A DNA stretch of 64,000 nucleotides from Pectinatus haikarae (GCF_030813505.1 NZ_JAUSUE010000002.1), one strand, 5' to 3'; counted from the stretch's first letter, positions 8,470-16,569 are shown. The notes: a model not told the origin generated them from the letters alone. Program-made: numbers and translations.

Positions 8470-8974
8470 GTATCACTTTAAAGCTAAAATGGTTGTTCTG
8501 AATGGTATATTTGTTGCTTTGATAATTCTTTTTACACATATATTCGCGGTGCAAACACCATTTCTGCGGATAAGTTTTGGCTTTTTACCATTGGCTGTTT
8601 ACGCAGCTATTTGCGGACCTTTACATGGAGGTATGGTAGGAGCTGCTGCCGATTTACTCGGCTGTATGCTTTTTTCTCCGGGATTTTATTTTCCGGGATT
8701 CACTCTCAGTGCTTTTTTTAGCGGATATGTATACGGTTATTGCTTTTATAATAAAAATATTTCAATGAAACGAATATTCTGTACTTTTATATTTTTATTC
8801 GTTATTGTTGATTTATTTTTTAACACCCTTTGGCTTAGTATGCTTTATCATAAAGCAGCAATGACTTTTTTACTGAGCCGGTTTATAAAAGGACTTATCT
8901 TTCTGCCGATCAATATTATTTTTTTTAGTGTGGTTTATAAGGCTGTACAAAAATATCGGCAGAAAATTTTCTGA
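8468..8974 (+). CDS. folT: Folate ECF transporter S component FolT
   Basis: This is the membrane substrate-binding subunit for folate; it works with a shared EcfA-EcfA'-EcfT module, which is not in this window. The 168-residue protein has about six hydrophobic segments and the FolT-type stretch FLRISFGFLPLAVYAAICGP followed by GGMVGAAADLLGCMLF. The start is TTG at 8468, seven bases after GGAGGT (8455-8460). A longer ATG-initiated frame exists from 8375 but would run back through the riboswitch, so I reject it. Expression is predicted to be folate-controlled. Confidence 0.88.
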   Translation: MYHFKAKMVVLNGIFVALIILFTHIFAVQTPFLRISFGFLPLAVYAAICGPLHGGMVGAAADLLGCMLFSPGFYFPGFTLSAFFSGYVYGYCFYNKNISMKRIFCTFIFLFVIVDLFFNTLWLSMLYHKAAMTFLLSRFIKGLIFLPINIIFFSVVYKAVQKYRQKIF

Positions 8975-8990
8975 ATTAAAAAGAGAACAG

Positions 8991-9045
8991 AAAAAATCAA
9001 CAAAAATGAAGACTGGACAAAATACCAGCCTTCATCTTTGTTGAT
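8991..9045 (-). terminator. Terminator for znuA (minus), shared gap with folT
   Basis: A long imperfect hairpin pairs the arm starting ATCAACAAA (8996 on) with the arm ending TTTGTTGAT (to 9045), loop about 9017-9024. Read on the minus strand it is followed by six T. Confidence 0.75.
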
Positions 9046-9060
9046 CAGTGATAACTTTAA

Positions 9061-9978
9061 TCAGTTAAGACTTTCGTATATTTTTTCAAGATCGTATTTC
9101 AGTGCTGAAATGTAGTCCATACCCTCAGGAAGGCTTTCCAGTGTATATATTTCGACGGCTTTAGCACCAACTTCACGGGCTAATGTCTCAGAAACTTTAG
9201 GGCTTACCATATCTTCAACAAAAATAGTAGTAACATTGTTTTCTTTGCAATAATCTGTGAGCTCTTTCAATTTTTTTGCACTCGGTTCACCAGAAAGCAG
9301 CGCATCTGAAACGCTGTTTTGCTTTAAGCCAAAATCCTTTGCCAAATAACCGAATGCAGCGTGTCCTGTTACGAAATCTTTTCTTTGAGAATCAGCAAAT
9401 TTAGCAGTATATTCTTTTTTCAATCCATCTAGACTATTTTTAAAGGCTTGAAAATTTTTCTCATAATCATCTTTATGAGCAGGATCTGCATTATTTAAGG
9501 CGTTCTTTATGTTTTCTGCTTCAAGTTCAGCTCCGTTGATGCTCAGCCATATATGAGGATCGGTAACAGCTTTGCCGTCATCAGATTTTTCATCAAGAAG
9601 TAAGGGGTCAGCTCCTTTTGAGGCTTCTACTACAGTAAGTTTTTTTTCTTCATTTGTTGAGGAAAGCGCTTTATCAAGCCACGAACTTTCCAGTCCAAAT
9701 CCGTTATAAACAAATAAGTCGGCATTTTGCAGATTCATCAGGTCCTTGGCAGTGGGTTCAAAATTGTGAGGCTCAGTGCCATCAGGGATGATAGAATAAA
9801 CTTCGACGTGTTCACCGCCGACAGCTTCAGTGATGGCTTTGACAGCTTCAAATGAGGCAGCAATTTTTATTTTTGCTGGTTCACCGGCACTTTGCTGTTC
9901 TTCGCTGCCGGTCTTGCAACCGGTCATGGATAATAAAGCAATCAATAAAAAAATCTGAATAAGAAAAATTCTTTTCAT
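9061..9978 (-). CDS. znuA: Zinc ABC transporter substrate-binding lipoprotein
   Basis: This cluster A-I metal-binding protein captures Zn2+ (or Mn2+) outside the membrane for ZnuBC. A lipoprotein signal peptide ends in LSMTGC (Cys about residue 21). Expected metal ligands are present: His in GTEPHNFEPTAKD, His in DPHIWLS, His in VTGHAAFGYL, and an acidic residue in FVEDMVSPK. The histidine-rich loop of many ZnuA proteins is absent. It is transcribed away from znuC-znuB-fur across a gap that holds the 9-3-9 palindrome. Zinc rather than manganese is an inference from the linked Fur-family gene. Confidence 0.9.
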   Translation of the reverse strand: MKRIFLIQIFLLIALLSMTGCKTGSEEQQSAGEPAKIKIAASFEAVKAITEAVGGEHVEVYSIIPDGTEPHNFEPTAKDLMNLQNADLFVYNGFGLESSWLDKALSSTNEEKKLTVVEASKGADPLLLDEKSDDGKAVTDPHIWLSINGAELEAENIKNALNNADPAHKDDYEKNFQAFKNSLDGLKKEYTAKFADSQRKDFVTGHAAFGYLAKDFGLKQNSVSDALLSGEPSAKKLKELTDYCKENNVTTIFVEDMVSPKVSETLAREVGAKAVEIYTLESLPEGMDYISALKYDLEKIYESLN

Positions 9979-10043
9979 AAAAACGCCATCCTTTTCAAAT
10001 AGATAATGTTATTATACCAATATAGATTTATTTTGTGATATGC

Positions 10044-10064
10044 AAATGCAAACTATTTGCATTT
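10044..10064. promoter_or_regulatory. Zur/Fur-family operator, perfect 9-3-9 palindrome
   Basis: AAATGCAAA, CTA, TTTGCATTT. It lies in the divergent znuA/znuC gap. Its right arm contains the -35 (TTGCAT) of the plus-strand promoter. Binding by the Fur-family protein encoded at 11633-12070 is inferred. Confidence 0.75.
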
Positions 10065-10085
10065 AAGACAATATAAAGATATAAT
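10057..10085 (+). promoter_or_regulatory. Promoter of znuC-znuB-fur
   Basis: TTGCAT (10057-10062), 17 bases, TATAAT (10080-10085). The -35 is inside the operator, so a bound repressor would block RNA polymerase. Confidence 0.7.
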
Positions 10086-10154
10086 AAGAAAAGGAAAATG
10101 TCAAGTATAATATAAAAGAGTATATTGTCGATATGAAAAAATATGGAGGACGCA

Positions 10155-10838
10155 ATGCTAAATATAGAGCATTTATATTTTTCTTACAGCAATAAACCCA
10201 ATTTGCTGCAAGATATAAATTTTTCGGTGAATACAGGGGATTATATATCAATAATAGGGGCTAATGGATCAGGAAAAAGTACGCTGGTACGTTTGATATT
10301 AGGATTATTACAACCATCATCGGGGACGATAGAGAATTCTTTTGCCAATATGGCTTACGTACCGCAGCGCTTTAATCAACTTAATACACACTTCCCCATA
10401 ACAGTAAAAGAAATATTGTATTGCTATAAAAATGTGAGGAGGAAATATGTCAATAAAAAAATAAACGATGTTTTGACTTTACTGCATATGGAAAACGAAG
10501 AAAATACTTTAATTGGTCAGCTTTCCGGGGGACAATGTCAAAAAGTATTCATCGCAAGAGCACTTTTAAGCGACCCTGAGCTGCTTATTTTAGATGAACC
10601 TTCCAATGGGATAGACAGACAAAGTCAGGCTGAGATATATAATTTCCTTTTGCATCTTAATCGACAGGATAAAACAACAGTCATTTGTGTTGAACATAAT
10701 CTACAGGCAGCATTGAAAAATTCTACAGCGTTTTATCACATAGAAAAGGGTAAAGGCCACATCTGTCTGCCGGAGCAATATGTAAAGGAATATATTAAAA
10801 GTGATTTAGGAGAGAATAAAGGAAATGTTTACCTATAG
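10155..10838 (+). CDS. znuC: Zinc ABC transporter ATP-binding protein
   Basis: This is the ATPase of the metal importer. The Walker A motif is GANGSGKST near residue 36, the signature is LSGGQCQK, and Walker B is LLILDEPSNGID with a switch histidine in CVEHN. It has 227 residues from ATG 10155, which follows GGAGG (10145-10149); an in-frame ATG at 10143 overlaps that SD and is unlikely. Its 3' end overlaps znuB by 14 bases. Expected regulation is zinc repression through the palindrome at 10044. Confidence 0.92.
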   Translation: MLNIEHLYFSYSNKPNLLQDINFSVNTGDYISIIGANGSGKSTLVRLILGLLQPSSGTIENSFANMAYVPQRFNQLNTHFPITVKEILYCYKNVRRKYVNKKINDVLTLLHMENEENTLIGQLSGGQCQKVFIARALLSDPELLILDEPSNGIDRQSQAEIYNFLLHLNRQDKTTVICVEHNLQAALKNSTAFYHIEKGKGHICLPEQYVKEYIKSDLGENKGNVYL

Positions 10839-11631
10839 TTTTATGCAGAATGCATTTTTAATTTCTATTTTTATTGCGGCATTATGTCCTGTTATTGGCA
10901 TGTTTCTCGTTTTGCGGCGATATTCAATGATGGGGGATACATTGTCACATGCGTCATTGGCCGGTATTTCTGTGGGGATGCTTTTTGAGCAAAATCCTGT
11001 TTTGAGTGCCTTTTTAATGGTTTCTCTTTTTAGTATTATTATTGAATGGTTGAGAAAACATTTTCGCACGTATGCAGAATTGATACTTGTTATTATTCTT
11101 TCTCTTTCCATCGGCATAGCTATTACACTTTTAAGCTCAGGGCTAGTGCATGCTAATATTGATTCATTGATGTTCGGCAGTATTTTGACTGTTACACTTA
11201 CAGATTTTTACTGGGTACTGTTCTTTAGTGTTGTCTCTTTATTTTTGGTCTATAAATTTTATTCGGCGCTTATGTTTATGGTTTTTGATGAAGAGGGAGC
11301 GGCTATTGCCGGAGTCAATGTAAGGCTTATAAACTATTTATTTGCTATTATAGTGGCCGCTACTATTTCTATCTCAATACGCATTGTCGGTATTTTAGTT
11401 ATCAGCTCGTTGATTGCGCTGCCTATTGCAGCAGCTCTTCAATTGGAAATGGGTTTTAGAAAAACGCTTCTTTTTGGTGTAATATTCAGTTATATAGACA
11501 TTTTTTCCGGGATAATCATTTCCTATTGGATAAATGCCGCACCAGGAGGAATAATAGCAATAAATGCAGTACTGCTGCTGCTTTGTGTTCTCTCTTATAA
11601 ACGCATAGTAAGATCTGGGAGGGTTATTTAA
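10825..11631 (+). CDS. znuB: Zinc ABC transporter permease
   Basis: This is the membrane subunit of the ZnuABC/TroABCD class. Its 268 residues contain about eight hydrophobic helices. The ABC-3 family pattern GMFLVLRRYSMMGDTLSHAS is near residue 25, and the late loop VNVRLINYLFAIIVAATIS is also typical. It overlaps the end of znuC and is followed at once by the fur-family gene, giving a three-gene transcript. Confidence 0.93.
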   Translation: MFTYSFMQNAFLISIFIAALCPVIGMFLVLRRYSMMGDTLSHASLAGISVGMLFEQNPVLSAFLMVSLFSIIIEWLRKHFRTYAELILVIILSLSIGIAITLLSSGLVHANIDSLMFGSILTVTLTDFYWVLFFSVVSLFLVYKFYSALMFMVFDEEGAAIAGVNVRLINYLFAIIVAATISISIRIVGILVISSLIALPIAAALQLEMGFRKTLLFGVIFSYIDIFSGIIISYWINAAPGGIIAINAVLLLLCVLSYKRIVRSGRVI

Positions 11632-11632
11632 A

Positions 11633-12070
11633 GTGGATGATTGCGGTAATTATAAAAATTATTTAAATGAACATGGTATGAAAAGTACAAAACAGCGGAA
11701 TTTACTGCTGTCTATTCTCGCGAAAATTCAGACTCCTCAGACTGCAGAGAAACTTTATTTGCAAGCTATAAAAAGTGATTCTTCCATAAATCTGTCCACA
11801 GTGTACAGAGTTCTTGAAAAATTTACAGAAAAAAATATAACGATACGAACATCTTTTTTGGATGACAAGTCTGTGTATTCCCTTTATCCGAAAACGCATC
11901 AGCATCAGCTTATTTGTATGCGCTGCAAAAAAATCGTTTTGCTTGAACATTGTCCTTTGGAGGATTTTGAAAAAAGTGTTGAAGAATCTACACACTTCTC
12001 TGTTGTGAATCATCGTTTGGAGCTTTATGGTTATTGTCGGCAATGTCAAAAAATTATTGCCATGGGGTAA
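11633..12070 (+). CDS. Fur-family transcriptional regulator, probably Zur
   Basis: This is a metal-sensing dimeric repressor. An N-terminal winged helix (GMKSTKQRNLLLSILA; SSINLSTVYRVLEKF) leads to a C-terminal domain with HQHQLICMRCKK and CRQC, the two CxxC pairs of the structural zinc site. It has 145 residues. The GTG start has GGGAGGG nine bases upstream and lies one base after the znuB stop. Being cotranscribed with znuCB makes a Zur role (zinc-dependent repression of its own operon) the best guess; PerR or Fur is possible. Confidence 0.88.
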   Translation: MDDCGNYKNYLNEHGMKSTKQRNLLLSILAKIQTPQTAEKLYLQAIKSDSSINLSTVYRVLEKFTEKNITIRTSFLDDKSVYSLYPKTHQHQLICMRCKKIVLLEHCPLEDFEKSVEESTHFSVVNHRLELYGYCRQCQKIIAMG

Positions 12071-12190
12071 AAGCATCAAATTAAAAAACATACTTTTGTT
12101 AAACTTATATTAATGTTTTGATGAAACGAGAATTACCATTGCATTTTATATTTTTAAGTGATAATATATTCCAGTAAATAATTATATATA

Positions 12191-12350
12191 GTTTTGTTAG
12201 GTGAGGTTCCTGCAATAAACATAGGCTATTGCCCGGAAACATCGAGAGATGCCAATGGGTAGGACAGGTTTTATCGAAATAAGGTATTACCCGAAATAGC
12301 TGAGTATTTTACTCTACGTTATGCAGTGCTAAAGCTTGGACGATTAAAAT
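12191..12350 (+). ncRNA. M-box (ykoK leader) Mg2+ riboswitch
   Basis: The conserved M-box blocks appear in order: GTTAGGTGAGGTTCCTGC, ATAAACATAGGCTATTGCC, GGAAACATCGAGAGATGCC, AATGGGT, GACAGG, TCGAAATAAGGTATTACC, then GCAGTGCTAAAGCTTG near the 3' end. This matches the Mg2+-sensing ykoK family recalled from memory. Ends are approximate. A terminator follows, so high Mg2+ should shut off the ABC transporter downstream. Confidence 0.9.
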
Positions 12351-12372
12351 ATGCTTATATTTTGCGCTTGCG

Positions 12373-12406
12373 AACCCTCCTGCCTTTCTTAGGAGGGTTT
12401 ATTTTA
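12373..12406 (+). terminator. Terminator of the M-box expression platform
   Basis: AACCCTCCT (12373-12381), a nine-base loop, AGGAGGGTT (12391-12399), then TTATTTT. It lies directly after the M-box and before the transporter genes. Confidence 0.85.
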
Positions 12407-12438
12407 GTTATGAAGCAGTATTTATGGAGGTGGTAAAT

Positions 12439-12525
12439 ATGGACGATGGCGAGAGTATAGTAAAAAAAATAATAAAATCAGCTTTAGGAGGAAACCATGG
12501 AAATATTTACCAAATCTTTAACTAA
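12439..12525 (+). CDS. Possible 28-residue leader peptide overlapping the permease start
   Basis: This is a short frame that is easily missed. ATG 12439 stands five bases after GGAGGTGG (12426-12433), one of the best SD sites in the window. It encodes MDDGESIVKKIIKSALGG and ten more residues, stopping at 12523-12525 inside the permease gene (ATG 12497, different frame). The 29-base overlap would allow translational coupling or a second, translation-based control below the M-box. No homology is recognised. It could be a fortuitous frame. Confidence 0.4.
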   Translation: MDDGESIVKKIIKSALGGNHGNIYQIFN

Positions 12526-14239
12526 GAGAAGATTTTCCTTTACAGACATAATAATAATTGCTGTTATTTTTATAATTCTGTATATTATACTAAAACTCAG
12601 TTCAGGGATGAATATTCCTTTTGTTCAGGGAGATCATCTGAATATAGACCTTTCCCCGCTGATGCTTCCTTATTATGCGGGAAGATCCTTGCTGCGCATG
12701 TTTATAGCATTTTTCTTTTCTCTCTTATTTACTTTTATATACGGATATATAGCGGCAAAGGTGAAAACGGCAGGATCTGTAATGGTTCCTGTTTTGGATA
12801 TTTTGCAATCTATTCCTGTTCTGGGTTTTTTATCAGCCACTATAATAGCTTTTATGGCGGCTTTTCCCAATAGCCTGATGGGGGTTGAATGTGCTTCCAT
12901 TTTTGCTATTTTTACAGGACAGGCATGGAATATGACATTTAGTTTTTATCATTCCTTGATGACTATTCCTAAGGATCTGGAAGAAGCCGGGCAAATGCTG
13001 CATTTTAACCCCTGGCGCAGATTCATCAGCCTGGAGCTGCCTATTTCTGCTATCGGCCTTATATGGAATGGGATGATGTCATTCGGCGGCGGCTGGTTTT
13101 TTTTGGCAGCCAGTGAGGCAATCAGTGTTTTAGGTGAAGATATTCATTTACCGGGTATAGGTTCTTATCTCGCTGTTGCAGTCGAATCCGGCAATGTACA
13201 GGCAATGCTGTATGCTATGCTGGTCATGCTTGTTATGATACTTTTGGTGGATCAACTTTTTTGGCGGCCGCTTATCGTATGGGGGCAGCGCTTTAAACTT
13301 GAGTTTTCTGAGGCTAAAGAGCAGCCGGATTCTTTTGTCTATAATGTTTTATACAGGTCTTTCATAATGTACTGGCTGTACAGTCATATATTTGCACCAA
13401 TTGGTATTTTTTTTAACAGATGTATATTGTGGTTCTTTGATAGGTTGGAAAAAGCACCGCATACATATGTGAGTATAAATGCCGGCTATTTTGTGCAAAG
13501 GGGATGTAAAGTATTTATTGCACTATTTCTTTTGTATGAGCTTTATGCACCGGCAAAAGAGGCTGTATTTATGCTGTATGACATAGGCTTCAATGATCTG
13601 TATCAGGCATTTATCATGGGATTATATACAGGAGGACGCGTATTGGCAGCACTTTTCCTGGGTGCACTCTGGACTATACCGGTGGGTGTTAAAATAGGAC
13701 TTAATCCCAGACTTTCTGCGAAAATGCAGCCTTTGGTGCAGATAGCCGCTTCTTTTCCAGCCAATATGCTTTTTCCCTTCTTTACAATATTATTTGTTGA
13801 ATACCATGTCAATTTTGAATACGGTTCTATTTTGTTAATGATGATGGGGACGCAATGGTATATTCTTTTTAATGTTATTGCCGGGGCAATGAGTATACCA
13901 AATGATTTGATCGAAGCTACGGAGATTTTTGAATTGAGCGGCTGGAAAAAGTGGAAATCACTGATATTGCCGAGTATTTTTCCGCATTTGGTAACAGGTT
14001 TTATAACCGCGTCAGGAGGAGCATGGAACGCGAGTATAATCTCTGAGCTTGTCAGTTGGAAAAAATATACACTCACTGCTTCAGGTATAGGCGCATATAT
14101 CAGCACAGCAACCTCTGCCGGTGACTGGAATGGGATTTTGGTGGGGATAGCTGTCATGTGCATTTTAGTAGTGCTGATAAATCGTTTTATATGGCATCGA
14201 TTGTATTATATGGCACAGACAAAATATCATGTTGATTAA
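12497..14239 (+). CDS. Fused two-domain ABC transporter permease, NitT/TauT type, M-box controlled
   Basis: This is a 580-residue membrane protein built of two tandem binding-protein-dependent permease domains. The cytoplasmic ATPase-contact (EAA) loop appears twice: EEAGQMLHFNPWRRFISLELP (about residue 155) and IEATEIFELSGWKKWKSLILP (about residue 475), each followed by a glycine-rich segment (FGGGWFF; SGGAWNAS). About twelve hydrophobic segments are visible. Usual NitT/TauT permeases are single-domain. No substrate-binding protein is encoded nearby. SD AGGAGG (12486-12491). The substrate is unknown; the upstream Mg2+ riboswitch suggests Mg2+ or a process that replaces it. Databases would probably label it nitrate/sulfonate permease by fold only. 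Confidence 0.88.
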   Translation: MEIFTKSLTKRRFSFTDIIIIAVIFIILYIILKLSSGMNIPFVQGDHLNIDLSPLMLPYYAGRSLLRMFIAFFFSLLFTFIYGYIAAKVKTAGSVMVPVLDILQSIPVLGFLSATIIAFMAAFPNSLMGVECASIFAIFTGQAWNMTFSFYHSLMTIPKDLEEAGQMLHFNPWRRFISLELPISAIGLIWNGMMSFGGGWFFLAASEAISVLGEDIHLPGIGSYLAVAVESGNVQAMLYAMLVMLVMILLVDQLFWRPLIVWGQRFKLEFSEAKEQPDSFVYNVLYRSFIMYWLYSHIFAPIGIFFNRCILWFFDRLEKAPHTYVSINAGYFVQRGCKVFIALFLLYELYAPAKEAVFMLYDIGFNDLYQAFIMGLYTGGRVLAALFLGALWTIPVGVKIGLNPRLSAKMQPLVQIAASFPANMLFPFFTILFVEYHVNFEYGSILLMMMGTQWYILFNVIAGAMSIPNDLIEATEIFELSGWKKWKSLILPSIFPHLVTGFITASGGAWNASIISELVSWKKYTLTASGIGAYISTATSAGDWNGILVGIAVMCILVVLINRFIWHRLYYMAQTKYHVD

Positions 14240-14252
14240 AAGGGGTGAAGCA

Positions 14253-15530
14253 ATGAAAAATTTATTGGAATTAAAAGAAATAAATAAAACTTTTAAAATA
14301 AAAGGTACATCTGATTCTACAATTTTGGAAAATATAAATCTGCATGTAAAAGAAGGCGAATTTTTGGCTGTTCTTGGACCTTCTGGTTCCGGAAAATCAA
14401 CTCTTTTGAGAATTATTGCAGGACTTATTCCGAGCTCCAGCGGTACCGTTTCCTATCTGGGCAAGAAAATTAAAGGCGTTAATCCGGGAGTGGCAATGGT
14501 TTTTCAGTCTTTTGCCTTATTCCCATGGCTGACTGTATTAGAAAATGTTATGCTGGGGCTGGAACGAAAAAAAATATCTGTGGAGTATAAAAGAGAAAAA
14601 TCAATGCAGGTCTTGGATATTGTTGGTTTGGATGGATTTGAAAATGCTTATCCGAAAGAACTTTCCGGTGGTATGAGGCAGCGTGTTGGAATAGGCAGAG
14701 CACTTGTCAGTGAACCTGATATACTGCTCATGGATGAAGCTTTTTCGGCGCTTGATGTACTGACGGCAGAAAATTTGCGGCGCGATCTTTTGGAACTGTG
14801 GCTTGATAAAAAAATACCGACAAAATCAATAGTATTGATCACGCATGGAATAGAGGAAGCCGTTTATATGGCCGACAGAGCCATAATTTTATCTTCCGGT
14901 CCGGCAACAATAATTAAAAATATAGATATATCTCTGCCGCGCTGGCGAGACAGAAAATCACCGGAATTTTTGTCTTATGTAGATGAGATATATTCGATAA
15001 TGACAAAGAAAAAAATACCGATGACAGAAATGCTCGTGCAGACAAAGAAAGATTTGATCATTCCATCAGTTTCGGCAGGTGCGTTGACAGGTTTTCTGGA
15101 GCTGCTGGAAGATCTCAATGAAAAAATAGATCTGTATAAACTTGCTGATCGATTTCTCATGGATATGGAAGATTTCTTGCCTTTGATAGAAGCATCCGCT
15201 CTACTGCATTTTACAAAGGTCACAGAAGGCGATATTGAACTTACCGAGCATGGAGTAGAATTTGCCAGAGCAACAGTTCTGGAAAGAAAAAAACTTTTCA
15301 GGCAGCAGCTTTTGGAACATATTCCCTTCGTTCAGAAAATGATAAACATCCTGCGGTCAAAATCCAATAAACAAATGAATATTGAATTTTTTGAAGAACT
15401 GCAGAGTCAAACCTTCGGAGAAGAAATAGGACAAAAGCAGCTTGATCTGCTTATCGGCTGGGAAAGATATGCTGAACTTATCGAATATGACGATAATAAG
15501 GAAATAGTATACCTGGAGCAATCTGTGTAA
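14253..15530 (+). CDS. ABC transporter ATPase with C-terminal AAA-associated domain
   Basis: This is the partner ATPase of the fused permease. Residues 1-250 form an ABC domain: Walker A LGPSGSGKST, Q-loop MVFQSFALFPWLT, signature LSGGMRQR, Walker B ILLMDEAFSALD, switch His in LITHG. About 170 further residues (from TEMLVQTKKDLIIPS) resemble the AAA-associated C-terminal domain (AAA_assoc_C) known from this ATPase subgroup, possibly a regulatory sensor. The start ATG 14253 follows AGGGGTGA; an in-frame ATG at 14229 overlaps the permease stop and lacks an SD. A terminator follows at 15544, so the operon is permease plus ATPase only. Confidence 0.88.
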   Translation: MKNLLELKEINKTFKIKGTSDSTILENINLHVKEGEFLAVLGPSGSGKSTLLRIIAGLIPSSSGTVSYLGKKIKGVNPGVAMVFQSFALFPWLTVLENVMLGLERKKISVEYKREKSMQVLDIVGLDGFENAYPKELSGGMRQRVGIGRALVSEPDILLMDEAFSALDVLTAENLRRDLLELWLDKKIPTKSIVLITHGIEEAVYMADRAIILSSGPATIIKNIDISLPRWRDRKSPEFLSYVDEIYSIMTKKKIPMTEMLVQTKKDLIIPSVSAGALTGFLELLEDLNEKIDLYKLADRFLMDMEDFLPLIEASALLHFTKVTEGDIELTEHGVEFARATVLERKKLFRQQLLEHIPFVQKMINILRSKSNKQMNIEFFEELQSQTFGEEIGQKQLDLLIGWERYAELIEYDDNKEIVYLEQSV

Positions 15531-15543
15531 TTAAAGAGGATAA

Positions 15544-15587
15544 AAATTTTGTCGGTAATAATATATTATTACCGGCAAAATTTTTTT
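15544..15587 (+). terminator. Terminator of the M-box ABC operon
   Basis: The arm around GTCGGTAATA (15551-15560) pairs with TATTACCGGC (15567-15576), flanked by AAATTTT/AAAATTT pairs and ending in seven T. Confidence 0.88.
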
Positions 15588-15760
15588 CTGGAACACCCTC
15601 GAGTAAGTAGACATATTGCAAAACTATAACCTATAAAAATGCAGATTATTCTTACTTTTATGGAACAGCATCTATGACCTACTCCCGACAAATTACATTT
15701 AAAAGCAATATTGAATTAATCCGTTTTTCATGATCTATCTATTCCTAAATATATAAATAT

Positions 15761-16177
15761 TTAATATTTATTATTAAAATTGCATAGTTGCATCGCTATA
15801 CCATCTTCCATAATTTCAAACCCAAATTTTTTGTAAAAACCCGCATTTTTTCTTTCCTCCGGCATAATTTCAATATATAAATAGTCTTTATATTTTTCCT
15901 TAATCATTCTAATCATAGTTGCAGCAATTTTCTTTCCTTGATACGCTGGATTTACTAAAACGTAATGAATATAAGCTACCATTTCACTATCATCTAATAC
16001 TCGAACAAGCCCCACTAACCGCTCTTTATCCCAAGCAGTCAAAACAGTAGAAGAATTCTTTAATGCTTTATATAAGCGAGCAGGGTACTGTCCTGATACC
16101 CAGTCAACAGATAAAAACAATTCTTGTATTTTATCTTGGGTAAAAATTTTTTCTTCTGTATAGGTAATCTCCATCAT
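15761..16177 (-). CDS. GNAT family N-acetyltransferase
   Basis: This is a 138-residue acetyl-CoA-dependent acyltransferase of unknown substrate. The fold signature is visible: VRVLDDSEMVAYIHYVLVNP (strands 2-4), then QGKKIAATMIRMIKEKY (the acetyl-CoA pyrophosphate loop, Q-G-K-K-I-A variant), then the late AGFYKKFGFEIM motif. Its ATG overlaps the stop of the upstream HxlR regulator gene by four bases (ATGA), so the two are translationally coupled. The block is AT-rich. Confidence 0.85.
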   Translation of the reverse strand: MMEITYTEEKIFTQDKIQELFLSVDWVSGQYPARLYKALKNSSTVLTAWDKERLVGLVRVLDDSEMVAYIHYVLVNPAYQGKKIAATMIRMIKEKYKDYLYIEIMPEERKNAGFYKKFGFEIMEDGIAMQLCNFNNKY

Positions 16178-16569
16178 AAATTATCACCGTATCCTTCTTT
16201 ATAATCACATTTTTTACATTGTGTCATTGTATTTTCATTATCTTCCCTATGATAAGCCCCAGACCATCGACAAATACTTTGTAAAACTGGAATTACAGAC
16301 ATTCCTTTTTTGGTAAGGCAATATTCTACTTTAGGAGGAATTTCATCAAATGACTTCCTTTGTATAATCTCATCCAAAATTAAGTTTTTTAATGTAGCGG
16401 CTAAAACGGCATCTGTTATATTGCTCATTTCTTTGCGAAGAATACTATATCTCAAAGTGCCTTTTTCAGCTAAAACACATATAATTCTTGATTTCCATTT
16501 CCCACCAAAAATTTCAAGCCCATATTCAAGCGGACATCGAATATCCTCGTCTAGTTTATGTTGATACAT
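16174..16569 (-). CDS. HxlR family transcriptional regulator
   Basis: This is a winged-helix regulator of the HxlR/MarR type. The hallmark CPLEYGLEIFGGKWKSRII opens the domain (Cys near residue 12, possible thiol/redox sensor), followed by LRYSILRKEMSNITDAVLAATLKNL (recognition region) and PPKVEYCLTKKGMSV (wing). Additional cysteines at the tail (CKKCDYK) form a CxxC. The ATG follows AGGGGAG; the TTG one codon earlier is less likely. It lies inside the 3' end of the broken LysE gene and is coupled to the GNAT gene. Confidence 0.88.
   Translation of the reverse strand: MYQHKLDEDIRCPLEYGLEIFGGKWKSRIICVLAEKGTLRYSILRKEMSNITDAVLAATLKNLILDEIIQRKSFDEIPPKVEYCLTKKGMSVIPVLQSICRWSGAYHREDNENTMTQCKKCDYKEGYGDNL

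Noticed and set aside
12410..12436. Eight-codon frame before the 28-codon leader
   Set aside because: No SD; its stop merely overlaps the SD of the next frame.
12497..14239. Plain nitrate/taurine transport function
   Set aside because: No binding protein and no nitrogen or sulphur genes nearby; the M-box argues for a Mg2+-linked role.
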